In this document: positions 8,027 through 15,473 of the stretch, in pieces
How the letters are laid out: each line of letters starts with the position of its first letter
Position numbering within the stretch: position 1 is the stretch's first letter
DNA from: Methylomonas lenta
GTDB taxonomy: Bacteria > Pseudomonadota > Gammaproteobacteria > Methylococcales > Methylomonadaceae
Direction of reading: 5' to 3'
Assembly (NCBI RefSeq): GCF_001644015.1
Contig: NZ_LUUI01000078.1
Span: forward strand, 1-36,626
Length of the DNA stretch: 36,626 bases
Translations under genes and position numbers: made by a program
The notes under the pieces: model-generated
What the model was told of the DNA's origin: nothing
Seen by the model: only the letters and a program-made list of their open reading frames with translations
Database searches by the model: none

Positions 8027-8983
8027 ATGCAAATCGTACTCGCAAACCCACGTGGATTCTGTGCCGGTGTTGACCGGGCTATTGAAATTGTCGATCAAGC
8101 CATCGATACCTTTGGTGCGCCCATTTATGTGCGCCATGAAGTGGTGCATAACCGCACAGTGGTAGATGGGCTGAAGGAAAAAGGTGCGATTTTTATTGAA
8201 GACTTGAGTGATGTGCCGGTCGGCTCCTACTTGATCTTCAGTGCTCATGGCGTATCTAAGCAAGTGCAAAAAGAAGCCGAAGAACGAAAACTGACAGTAT
8301 TCGATGCCACTTGCCCTTTGGTCACCAAAGTTCATATGCAGGTGGCCAAGCACGCTAAACAGGATAGAGAGGTCATCTTGATCGGTCATGCGGGTCACCC
8401 CGAAGTCGAAGGTACTATGGGGCAATATGATAAATGCACTGAGCATGGCAATATTTATCTGGTAGAAACGCCGGATGACGTTAAAAATCTTAAAGTCAAT
8501 AATCCGGATAATCTGGCTTATGTGACGCAGACCACCTTATCGATGACTGATACCAAAGTCATGGTCGATGCTTTGCGCGAACGGTTTTCTTCAATCAAAG
8601 AGCAGAAAAAAGACGACATTTGTTATGCCACGCAAAATCGTCAGGATGCAGTGCATGATTTAGCCGAAATTTCCGACTTGATCTTAGTGGTGGGCTCGCC
8701 CAATAGCTCCAACTCGAATCGTTTGCGTGAAATCGCTGAACAGCTTGGCAAGTCAGCGCATTTGATTGATACCTATCAGGATCTGAAACAAGAATGGCTG
8801 GACGGTATTAATGTGGTAGGTGTGACTGCTGGCGCTTCCGCACCGGAAGTATTGGTGCAAGAAGTAATCAATCAATTAAAAAATTGGGGCGGTGAAGCCA
8901 CATCAGTCAGGGAAAATAAAGGTATTGAAGAAAAGGTGGTATTTTCCATCCCTAAGGAATTAAAAAAACATATGGAAGTTTGA
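8027..8983 (+). CDS. ispH: 4-hydroxy-3-methylbut-2-enyl diphosphate reductase IspH
   Basis: The last enzyme of the MEP isoprenoid pathway, reducing HMBPP to IPP and DMAPP with a 4Fe-4S cluster. The three cluster cysteines are present: Cys12 ([13 protein letters not shown]), Cys96 ([11 protein letters not shown]) and Cys199 ([11 protein letters not shown]). So are the catalytic Glu126 in [14 protein letters not shown] and the substrate-binding [10 protein letters not shown]. At 318 residues the length is normal. The enzyme is cytoplasmic. It starts 37 bases after rraA behind a hairpin and is followed at once by a rhodanese gene. The ribosome site before ATG 8027 is weak. Confidence 0.97.
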   Translation: MQIVLANPRGFCAGVDRAIEIVDQAIDTFGAPIYVRHEVVHNRTVVDGLKEKGAIFIEDLSDVPVGSYLIFSAHGVSKQVQKEAEERKLTVFDATCPLVTKVHMQVAKHAKQDREVILIGHAGHPEVEGTMGQYDKCTEHGNIYLVETPDDVKNLKVNNPDNLAYVTQTTLSMTDTKVMVDALRERFSSIKEQKKDDICYATQNRQDAVHDLAEISDLILVVGSPNSSNSNRLREIAEQLGKSAHLIDTYQDLKQEWLDGINVVGVTAGASAPEVLVQEVINQLKNWGGEATSVRENKGIEEKVVFSIPKELKKHMEV

Positions 8984-9024
8984 TTGATTCAAATTCACTT
9001 AAAAACAAAGCAAACGGAGTTTAT

Positions 9025-9384
9025 ATGGCATTAACAGCATTGGACATGGTTGCAGCGGCTAAGCAACAGATTAAGGAAATTGATGCCGCAACTGCGCAAA
9101 GCCAGTTGGGAAGCAGTTTGATTCTTGATGTAAGAGAGCCTGCCGAATTTGCGGCTGCACATTTGCCAGGAGCAGTTAATATCCCGCGCGGTGTGCTAGA
9201 GTTTAAAATTGATAGCCACCCGGATTTTCAGGGCAAACAGCAAACAGCTATTTTAGTTTATTGCCAAACCGGCGGTCGATCAGCCCTGGCTACGCATGCA
9301 TTGAATCAACTTGGTTATGCGCAGGCTGTTAGCATGGCCGGTGGTTTTAAAGTCTGGGCGGAGAGTGGTTTGCCGCTTGGCTGA
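9025..9384 (+). CDS. Single-domain rhodanese-like sulfurtransferase
   Basis: A 119-residue rhodanese domain. I set the start at ATG 9025, where GGAG (9016-9019) stands five bases upstream; an in-frame ATG-free extension to 8980 overlaps the end of ispH and has no family match. The fold shows ILDVREPAEFAAAHLPGAVN (about 33-52) and the active-site loop with Cys80 in VYCQTGGRSALA, the cysteine that carries persulfide in active sulfurtransferases, then MAGGFKVWAESGLPL at the end. No signal peptide, so it is cytoplasmic. The start lies 41 bases after the ispH stop and its end overlaps the S4 gene. The sulfur donor and acceptor cannot be told from sequence; a role in Fe-S supply for IspH is only a guess from position. 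Confidence 0.9.
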   Translation: MALTALDMVAAAKQQIKEIDAATAQSQLGSSLILDVREPAEFAAAHLPGAVNIPRGVLEFKIDSHPDFQGKQQTAILVYCQTGGRSALATHALNQLGYAQAVSMAGGFKVWAESGLPLG

Positions 9385-9775
9385 ACTCAACGAAATTCGT
9401 ATCGATAAATGGCTGTGGGCTGCACGGTTTTTTAAAACCCGCAGCTTGGCGGCTGATGCTGTCAATGGCGGTAAAGTGCATGTTAATGGTCAGCGCTGTA
9501 AACCGGGTAAAGACATTAAAATTGGCGATCTGATCACCGTCAGCATCAATCAGTATCGCTGGGAAATAGTTGTTAATGATTTAAATAAACAACGTCGACC
9601 CGCCAAAGAAGCGGCTTTGCTTTACCAGGAAGATGAAGTCAGTTCTGTCAAGCGACAGCAACAAATAGAGCTGTTTAAGCAGCAACAGGCCTTGCAACAT
9701 CCTTCCGAACGCGAAATTAAGCCCAACAAGAAACAACGACGACAGATTCATCGCTTTAAACAGGATGCTAGCTAG
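9377..9775 (+). CDS. hslR: S4-domain RNA-binding protein, HslR (Hsp15) family
   Basis: The protein from TTG 9377 has 132 residues, matching E. coli Hsp15 (133). The S4 domain opens with IRIDKWLWAARFFKTRSLAA and GGKVHVNGQRCKPGK, followed by RRPAKEAALLYQED and a basic tail (KPNKKQRRQIHRFK), as in Hsp15. In E. coli Hsp15 binds stalled 50S subunits that carry peptidyl-tRNA, recycling them after heat stress. A longer frame back to ATG 9311 would only add sequence read from within the rhodanese gene, so I prefer TTG 9377 (GGAGAG at 9360-9365) or GTG 9365. It overlaps the rhodanese stop by eight bases. A nine-base hairpin begins exactly at its stop codon. Confidence 0.9.
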   Translation: MAELNEIRIDKWLWAARFFKTRSLAADAVNGGKVHVNGQRCKPGKDIKIGDLITVSINQYRWEIVVNDLNKQRRPAKEAALLYQEDEVSSVKRQQQIELFKQQQALQHPSEREIKPNKKQRRQIHRFKQDAS

Positions 9776-9808
9776 GGTATTCATGCAAAAATATTAGCTT
9801 GAATACCC
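9775..9808 (+). terminator. Hairpin immediately after the S4 gene
   Basis: GGGTATTCA (9775-9783) and TGAATACCC (9800-9808) form a perfect nine-base stem with a 16-base loop, beginning on the last base of the S4 stop codon. No T tract follows, so it could terminate poorly or protect the transcript end. A second inverted repeat follows at 9831-9871. Confidence 0.4.
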
Positions 9809-9830
9809 GCTTCAATTTATCATTCCCGTT

Positions 9831-9871
9831 ATGCTTCGCATTGGATGATCTTAACGCTTGTGGCGAAGCAT
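9831..9871. repeat. Inverted repeat upstream of the lipoprotein gene
   Basis: ATGCTTCGC (9831-9839) and GCGAAGCAT (9863-9871) are exact inverted copies 23 bases apart, extended by CGT outside with one bulge. The element lies 23 bases before the lipoprotein start. It may be a hairpin in the leader RNA, an operator, or the remnant of a small repeat element. Nothing in the sequence decides between these. Confidence 0.35.
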
Positions 9872-9894
9872 ACGTCACACTTTAAGGATACCTA

Positions 9895-11661
9895 ATGTCG
9901 ATACGCTCTACCTTACTAATTTCTATGGCTTTGCTTGGCAGTGGGATATTGTCAGGCTGCGCAACAAGTCGCCAAATTGCGGTTGATTATCCCAAAACGG
10001 AAACTTCAGAATTACCACCGTTAAAAGGTCAAACGACAGTGACTGCTGATGATTACTACGTGCAGATCGTTTCGGAGTTTGAGTTTAAAGGTGATAACGC
10101 TTTGAAGGGCGGCTGTAGCGATGTCGGGGCTGCCTATGAAACCGGTGATATGTCCGCCGCTCTGTTGTTTAATATTCATAATGAACCACTGAAATTCAAG
10201 CGCGAAGCCAGTGGCTTTTTGTATCAAGCGACCACTGGCAAATGCAATTTTAAGCTGGAAACCAAGAAAGCCTATTTAACCCCATGGTTAAGACTGGATT
10301 CGGCAAAAGATACCCTGATTGAATATAGTTTTTTGACCAGTAATAGCCACGAGTCCAATCTGTCGGAAGTGGTGAGTGATATCAATGCTGCCAGTAATTT
10401 AATGGCTTTGACTGGTGTAGGAACCGGCATTGCCGTGATGGGAAAGCTAGCGGGAAGTTGGGTGGAAGCCACTGCGGCGCAACCAGCGGTCAATAAACCC
10501 AAGCCTGCGGCAAAATACAGTTCCGAAACCCACAACTTGTCAGCTAGCGTTGTGTTGAATAATGGTGGCGGCAGTCTGAGCCAAAGTCGTCTCGCTGTCT
10601 ATGAAGTGGTAGAGGCTGGCATGAAAGTCTGGGCTTCAGAAACCAAATTATTAGGCGAAATGCGGGTGTACCCAGAACTGAAATCGTCCTTGTTGCTTAA
10701 AGCCTCTGTCGAAGGTGTTCCGGATGCGCATGATTTGTCGCTGGAAGAGCTCTTGCGATTACCCATGCAAACACCGGCTGGAGAGATACCTTTAAAGCAA
10801 ATGATAGAGCAAGCCAGTCAAGCTGAAAAAACCAATTTAAACCCCTATGACGATATGCAGAATCAATGTCGTCGTTTGAAGTTGGTGATGAAGGATTTGG
10901 GTTTCAATAAATTCGACCGCAATGCGGTGTTGTTTTATTTCCTATCTAAATCAACTGATTGGAATAACTTTAACATTACGTCGGAAAAAGCCATGGCGGA
11001 TGCCATTCGTCCGCGAGTGCTGGAACAATATCGTAGTAAAGACTTTTCCGCCTGCCTGGCTAGTGAAGATTATTCTGTAATGAAAAGTATGCAATTATCT
11101 GTCAACACCCCGCAGGATTGGGATAATCTGACAAATAACAGGCAAAAAAAAGAAGAGGTTATTAGTTCAGTGCAATCCGCCGGACGGCAGCTGCTGTCTG
11201 CTTTAAATCATTTGGACAAGGATGAAATGGCGCGGCAACTGTATCCTTTGCTACTGAATGAAAAAAGTGGAAACGGTTCGGTATTGCTACAAAACCATTT
11301 AGGTAATTTTGGTTTAGAAAATATGCTGCAAATGCCAACCATCGCTGATGAAGGGGTTGTCATCACTGCCGCGCAATTAGCTAACGTAATGATAGGATTG
11401 GATGTTCAAGCTTATAGTTGCGCACGACCAGCACAGAATCAAGCGCAACCGTTACCAAATATCGGTATTTTGTTATTTGCGACCCAACCGGGGAGTCCGC
11501 GAGAAAAGGGCGGTGCATTGGAGTTTGAATTAACGCAGGGGAAAATAAGTCGACTGGCTTTTCAAAATCCGACATTTCGTGATTTTGAACAAAATATTAC
11601 CGATTATCCCGACTTGGGAGGCTGTCGAATCGAGGCCGATTTTTTAAATAAACTGCATTAA
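9895..11661 (+). CDS. Large lipoprotein of unknown function
   Basis: A 588-residue protein that I do not recognise. The N-terminus is a lipoprotein signal: a charged start, a hydrophobic stretch and the lipobox LSGC with Cys22 as the lipidated residue. No Asp follows the cysteine, so sorting to the outer membrane is likely by the E. coli rule. The rest is soluble, with a glycine-alanine stretch near residues 165-185 (GVGTGIAVMGKLAG) and several cysteines. AAGGAT just upstream supports ATG 9895. Only 12 bases separate it from the AsmA-like gene, so the two are probably co-expressed and may work together in the envelope. No enzyme motif is visible. Confidence 0.8.
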   Translation: MSIRSTLLISMALLGSGILSGCATSRQIAVDYPKTETSELPPLKGQTTVTADDYYVQIVSEFEFKGDNALKGGCSDVGAAYETGDMSAALLFNIHNEPLKFKREASGFLYQATTGKCNFKLETKKAYLTPWLRLDSAKDTLIEYSFLTSNSHESNLSEVVSDINAASNLMALTGVGTGIAVMGKLAGSWVEATAAQPAVNKPKPAAKYSSETHNLSASVVLNNGGGSLSQSRLAVYEVVEAGMKVWASETKLLGEMRVYPELKSSLLLKASVEGVPDAHDLSLEELLRLPMQTPAGEIPLKQMIEQASQAEKTNLNPYDDMQNQCRRLKLVMKDLGFNKFDRNAVLFYFLSKSTDWNNFNITSEKAMADAIRPRVLEQYRSKDFSACLASEDYSVMKSMQLSVNTPQDWDNLTNNRQKKEEVISSVQSAGRQLLSALNHLDKDEMARQLYPLLLNEKSGNGSVLLQNHLGNFGLENMLQMPTIADEGVVITAAQLANVMIGLDVQAYSCARPAQNQAQPLPNIGILLFATQPGSPREKGGALEFELTQGKISRLAFQNPTFRDFEQNITDYPDLGGCRIEADFLNKLH

Positions 11662-11673
11662 GGTCAGTTGATA

Positions 11674-14600
11674 ATGCTGAAGAAAATACTGATTACCCTG
11701 ACAATCCTGCTGACTTTAGTCGGCTTGTACGCAGCGGCCGGTTTTTATCTGTTACCGAAGCTGGCGCGCGACAAGTTGCCTGAACTAGTAACTGAACTTA
11801 CGGGGCAATCAGTGCAGTTACAAGATGCTCAATTCAATCCTTTTGAATTCACAGTGAATTTGCAAGGCTTCAATTTATCAACAAAAGATGACAAACCATT
11901 GTTGAGCTTTACTGAGTTGGCAATTGATGTGGCGGTTATCGAATCGATAAAGCAAAGCACGTTGATTTTGACTTCGGCGGTCTTACAGAAACCCATCATT
12001 GACATGGAAAGACATGCGGATGGTCGATTTAACTTTAGCGATGCAGTCGACAAAATTTCCCAGCCTGGAGAGGAAGCCAGTACTGACAGTGATTCCAGCG
12101 TCCCACCAATATTGATTCATCACATTGACCTGGTTGATGGACAAATAAGCTGGCTCGACATGCAGCTCGGTCAAAATGCTAAGGAGACTTTGAGTCCGGT
12201 GAACTTCTCCATTGCCGAATTCACCACTAAGCCGGACGCAAAACCAACATTTGGGTTAGGTTTTAAGCTGGAATCAGGCGGTGAACTGGACTGGCAAGGC
12301 GATATCAATCTGACAGATTTAAGTTCCAAAGGCCAGATCAAAATTGATAAGCTGAAATTAAACAAAGTCTGGCTGATGTTCTTGCAGGACAGTATGTCGC
12401 AAGAAATTGCCAACGGACTGTTGACCTTACAAGCTGACTATACGTTTAGCTCAAATGACCAGGCAGGGCTGATCATTCAGGTAAATAAAGCTAGCGTAGA
12501 TGTGGCGCAGCTGCAGCTCAGCGACAAAGCAAAAGCGAGTCATCTGGCCGATTTGTCTGTTGAACAGTTGTCAATACAAGCTGATGTTTCTTATAGCTCA
12601 GACGATAAGTCAGGGATGGCGCTGCGGCTGAATAAGGCTGTCGTGGATGTAAAAAAACTGAGGTTGAGCGACAACGCTAACTCGAGTCATATGACCGATT
12701 TGTCTGTTGGGCAATTGTTGCTACATGCTGATGTTTCTTACAGCTCAGATGAAAAGTCGGGGCCGGCGCTGCAGGTGAATAAGGGTGTTGTGGATGTAAA
12801 GCAGCTGCTGTTTAGCGAAAATGGAAAAGCAGAACAGTTGATTGATATACCGATGCTAGCCGTGCAAGGTGTGAATTTTGATTTGCAAAAGCAGACGCTC
12901 AATATGGCTGCTCTGTCCAGCGGTGATGCCAAAATTAAAGCCTGGTTGCAGGCTGATGGTCAGGTCAATTATCAGACTTTGTTTGCATCCGACACCAATG
13001 CGGCGGATCAAGCGCCCGCTGCTGCCGAACAAGCAGGCAAGCCTTGGCAGATTGCCTTGGATGAACTCGTGCTAACTAATTATCAGATCGAGTTCACCGA
13101 TAATACCCAGAAAAAGCCCGTCACCATGCAATTGAGTGAACTCGATGCAAAAGTTAAAGATTACAAAAATGTCGATGGCTTGCGTTTACCAGTGCAATTT
13201 AGTACACGTTTTAATAAAACAGGTAGTTTAAAACTTGATGGAAATCTGGTGCTGGCGCCGTTTTCTGCTGATTTGGCGCTGAATTTAGAGGAAATTCAGT
13301 TAAAGACTTTTCAATCCTATGTTGACCCTTTTCTAAAATTGGACCTGGTTGATGGCGATGTAAATTCCCAAGGTCATCTACAACTCAGTGTGGTTGATGA
13401 GTTGCAAGTTGGATATCAAGGTGATGTCAACATTGCAAATTTGATTACCCGGGATAAGGCTAAAAATGAAGACTTTTTAAAATGGCGTAACCTGGAGCTG
13501 AAGCTGTTGGTGCTTGATCTACAGAAGCAGGATTTCAAGCTTGGTAAGGTGATTTTTTATGAACCTTATTTCAAGTTCATGATTAAAAAAGATGGTACCA
13601 ACAATGTCAGTGACATTATCGTAGTCCAGCCTCAATCCAAATCTACAGTCAAACCAGCGGCTAAAAAGACTAAAAAGACTCCAGAGCCCATGATTACTAT
13701 CGGTAAAATTGAAATGAAAAAAGGCCAATCGGATTTTGCCGATTATTCTTTGATTTTGCCCTTTGTTGCCAAAATGAATGCCCTGGATGGCGAAGTGGAT
13801 GGTTTTATCTCTAATGCCAACGCAACAACCAAGCTGAGATTGCAAGGCAAAGTTTATGATCTGGCACCGGTAAAGATTGCAGGTAATTATCATTTTAAAA
13901 CAGGCGATTCCGATATTACGCTGAATTTCAGCAACATGCCGCTGCCATTAATTACACCTTATATGGCTGATTTTGCCGGCTACACCATCGAAAAAGGCCA
14001 AATGTCGCTTGATTTGAAATACAGTATCAAAAAGGGTCAATTGTTAGCAGAAAACAAAGTTTTTATTGATCAGCTGGTATTGGGTGAAAAAGTTGAAAAT
14101 CCAAAAGCAGTGTCTATGCCTTTGGAGTTGGGTATATCCTTGTTAAAGGATGCCGACGGTAAAATCAATCTGAATTTTCCTATCAGCGGTAGCCTGGAAG
14201 ATCCTGAATTCAGTGTCGGTTCGTTGGTAGCGGATGTGTTTGTCAATTTGATTTCCAAAGCCGCTACAGCGCCTTTCAAGGCTATTGGCTCATTGTTTGA
14301 TAGTGATGCCGATATGAGTGAAATTACTTTTGCTGCTGGCAGTAGCGATTTGAGTGCCGAAGAGCAAGCCAAGTTGGGTCAAATTGCAAAAGCCTTGGCA
14401 ACCAAGCCCGAATTGGTATTGGAAGTAAAAGGAATTGCCTACGAAATCCAGGATTGGCCGGCGATGCGGTTTGATGCGGTCATAGATATTTTGAAAAAAA
14501 TGAAATCTGGCGAGATGCGTGATAGAGGCGATAAAGTTCGTTATGAATATATCGAACTATCGGACGATGAATATACGCGTTTGCTAGAGAAGTTCTACAC

Positions 14601-14892
14601 CGAAGTGTTTCCACAGAAAATCGATCACTCGTTATTTGGGAGGCCATTCATTAAATCCAATCCGGATGGCGACTTTTATAGTTTGGCCATAACAGAACTG
14701 GAAGGCATCATGAAACCAGACCCGCAGCGTCTGAATGATCTTGCTGTCAGTCGGGCTAATCAGATTGCAAAATACCTGACCGAAAAAGTAGGCGTGGATA
14801 GAGGTCGGATCTACATTATGGCAACCCAGTTAAACAGCAAAGACCCTCAGGGTGTTATTCGAGCCTTATTGTCACTGAATGTGGCGTCGTGA
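11674..14892 (+). CDS. DUF748 / AsmA-like envelope protein with internal triplication
   Basis: About 1072 residues from ATG 11674 (AAGG at 11660-11663); an in-frame TTG at 11668 is less likely. An N-terminal membrane anchor (about 4-26) leads into a long repetitive beta-rich region typical of AsmA/DUF748 proteins, relatives of YhdP and TamB, which are thought to bridge the periplasm and carry or guide lipids. Residues 254-400 are three tandem copies of a 49-residue unit (ADVSYSSDDKSG..., LNKAVVDVK..., MTDLSVGQL). A Lys-rich stretch follows residue 660. The last 190 residues resemble a split OmpA-like domain: ITFAAGSSDLSAEEQAKLG, then LAVSRANQIAKYLTEK and GVDRGRIYI. It follows a lipoprotein gene by 12 bases. 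Family placement is good; function is inferred. Confidence 0.85.
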   Translation: MLKKILITLTILLTLVGLYAAAGFYLLPKLARDKLPELVTELTGQSVQLQDAQFNPFEFTVNLQGFNLSTKDDKPLLSFTELAIDVAVIESIKQSTLILTSAVLQKPIIDMERHADGRFNFSDAVDKISQPGEEASTDSDSSVPPILIHHIDLVDGQISWLDMQLGQNAKETLSPVNFSIAEFTTKPDAKPTFGLGFKLESGGELDWQGDINLTDLSSKGQIKIDKLKLNKVWLMFLQDSMSQEIANGLLTLQADYTFSSNDQAGLIIQVNKASVDVAQLQLSDKAKASHLADLSVEQLSIQADVSYSSDDKSGMALRLNKAVVDVKKLRLSDNANSSHMTDLSVGQLLLHADVSYSSDEKSGPALQVNKGVVDVKQLLFSENGKAEQLIDIPMLAVQGVNFDLQKQTLNMAALSSGDAKIKAWLQADGQVNYQTLFASDTNAADQAPAAAEQAGKPWQIALDELVLTNYQIEFTDNTQKKPVTMQLSELDAKVKDYKNVDGLRLPVQFSTRFNKTGSLKLDGNLVLAPFSADLALNLEEIQLKTFQSYVDPFLKLDLVDGDVNSQGHLQLSVVDELQVGYQGDVNIANLITRDKAKNEDFLKWRNLELKLLVLDLQKQDFKLGKVIFYEPYFKFMIKKDGTNNVSDIIVVQPQSKSTVKPAAKKTKKTPEPMITIGKIEMKKGQSDFADYSLILPFVAKMNALDGEVDGFISNANATTKLRLQGKVYDLAPVKIAGNYHFKTGDSDITLNFSNMPLPLITPYMADFAGYTIEKGQMSLDLKYSIKKGQLLAENKVFIDQLVLGEKVENPKAVSMPLELGISLLKDADGKINLNFPISGSLEDPEFSVGSLVADVFVNLISKAATAPFKAIGSLFDSDADMSEITFAAGSSDLSAEEQAKLGQIAKALATKPELVLEVKGIAYEIQDWPAMRFDAVIDILKKMKSGEMRDRGDKVRYEYIELSDDEYTRLLEKFYTEVFPQKIDHSLFGRPFIKSNPDGDFYSLAITELEGIMKPDPQRLNDLAVSRANQIAKYLTEKVGVDRGRIYIMATQLNSKDPQGVIRALLSLNVAS
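12433..12873 (+). repeat. Three tandem 147-bp repeats inside the DUF748 gene
   Basis: Copies begin at 12433, 12580 and 12727, exactly 147 bases (49 codons) apart, each opening with GCTGA and encoding AD-x-x-x-SS near the start. Copies 2 and 3 share a nearly identical first 36 bases, and copies 1 and 2 share GATTTGTCTGTTG near their ends; copy 3 diverges in its second half. The frame is kept, so this is an in-frame duplication series. Confidence 0.9.
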
Positions 14893-14919
14893 CCGATAGA
14901 GCAGGCTTTGTACTATAAT
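14889..14919 (+). promoter_or_regulatory. Probable sigma-70 promoter of the small exported protein
   Basis: A perfect -10 TATAAT lies at 14914-14919. The best -35 is GTGACC at 14889-14894 with a long 19-base spacer, so strength depends mainly on the -10. It sits at the end of the DUF748 gene and about 50 bases before the start codon at 14973. Confidence 0.5.
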
Positions 14920-14937
14920 TGCGATTCTTATTTTAAT

Positions 14938-14956
14938 CCCACTGCTCTGCAGTGGG
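14938..14956 (+). promoter_or_regulatory. Leader hairpin before the small exported protein
   Basis: CCCACTGC (14938-14945), loop TCT, GCAGTGGG (14949-14956): a perfect, GC-rich eight-base stem located between the TATAAT promoter and the GGAG ribosome site. With no T run after it, a 5-prime stabiliser or leader control element is more likely than a terminator, although weak termination of the upstream transcript cannot be excluded. Confidence 0.45.
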
Positions 14957-14972
14957 TATACGTGGAGATAAA

Positions 14973-15419
14973 ATGAAAGCCCGATTAATCGCTATCTTGC
15001 CGGTTTTACTACTTACTTCTCTATTAGGCTTCAGCACTCGTTCATTTGCCGTGGAAGAGATGACCTCCTGTACCATGACTTATAAATTGACTGGTTGGTC
15101 TTTTGTTTACAAGCAATACGATGGTGTAGGACATATCAGTTGCAGAAATGGTCAGAAGGCAAAGGTTGGGCTTTCGTCCAAAAGCGTAGGTTTTACGCTC
15201 GGTAAATCGGAGATCGAAGGAACGGGCGTATTTTCTGATGTACGTAACTTAAATGAAATCTATGGAAATTATATGGCATTGGAAGGGCATGCAGGCTTAA
15301 CCGGGTCTGTGGATGGTCAAGTGTTGACTTCGGGGGAAATTTCATTGGTTCTGTCTGGAAAAGGCCGTGGCGTGGATATTGGGGTTACGCTGGGAGCGCT
15401 AACAATATCACCTCGATAA
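14973..15419 (+). CDS. Small exported protein of unknown function
   Basis: 148 residues from ATG 14973, chosen for GGAG at about 14963-14966 and because it begins a clean signal peptide: MKAR, a hydrophobic run, then a cleavage site near SFA-VE (residue 26). The mature part is about 122 residues, with two cysteines (SCTMTY and ISCRNG) that could form a disulfide, and a glycine-rich beta-type pattern ending in GVDIGVTLGALTI. It resembles periplasmic or surface beta-barrel-like small proteins in composition, but I cannot assign a family. It has its own likely promoter and a leader hairpin, so it may be strongly or separately expressed. Confidence 0.75.
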   Translation: MKARLIAILPVLLLTSLLGFSTRSFAVEEMTSCTMTYKLTGWSFVYKQYDGVGHISCRNGQKAKVGLSSKSVGFTLGKSEIEGTGVFSDVRNLNEIYGNYMALEGHAGLTGSVDGQVLTSGEISLVLSGKGRGVDIGVTLGALTISPR

Positions 15420-15473
15420 TCAGTATGCTGGGTTAAAGTTACCTGCTTACTAAATCCCTCTTTTTGACAGTTT

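Noticed and set aside
8316-8446. 159-residue minus-strand frame over ispH (7967-8446)
   Set aside because: It is the antisense of well-conserved ispH codons, with no ribosome site or recognisable family.
8980-9024. Upstream extension of the rhodanese to 8980
   Set aside because: It overlaps the end of ispH and adds residues outside the domain. ATG 9025 has a good GGAG site.
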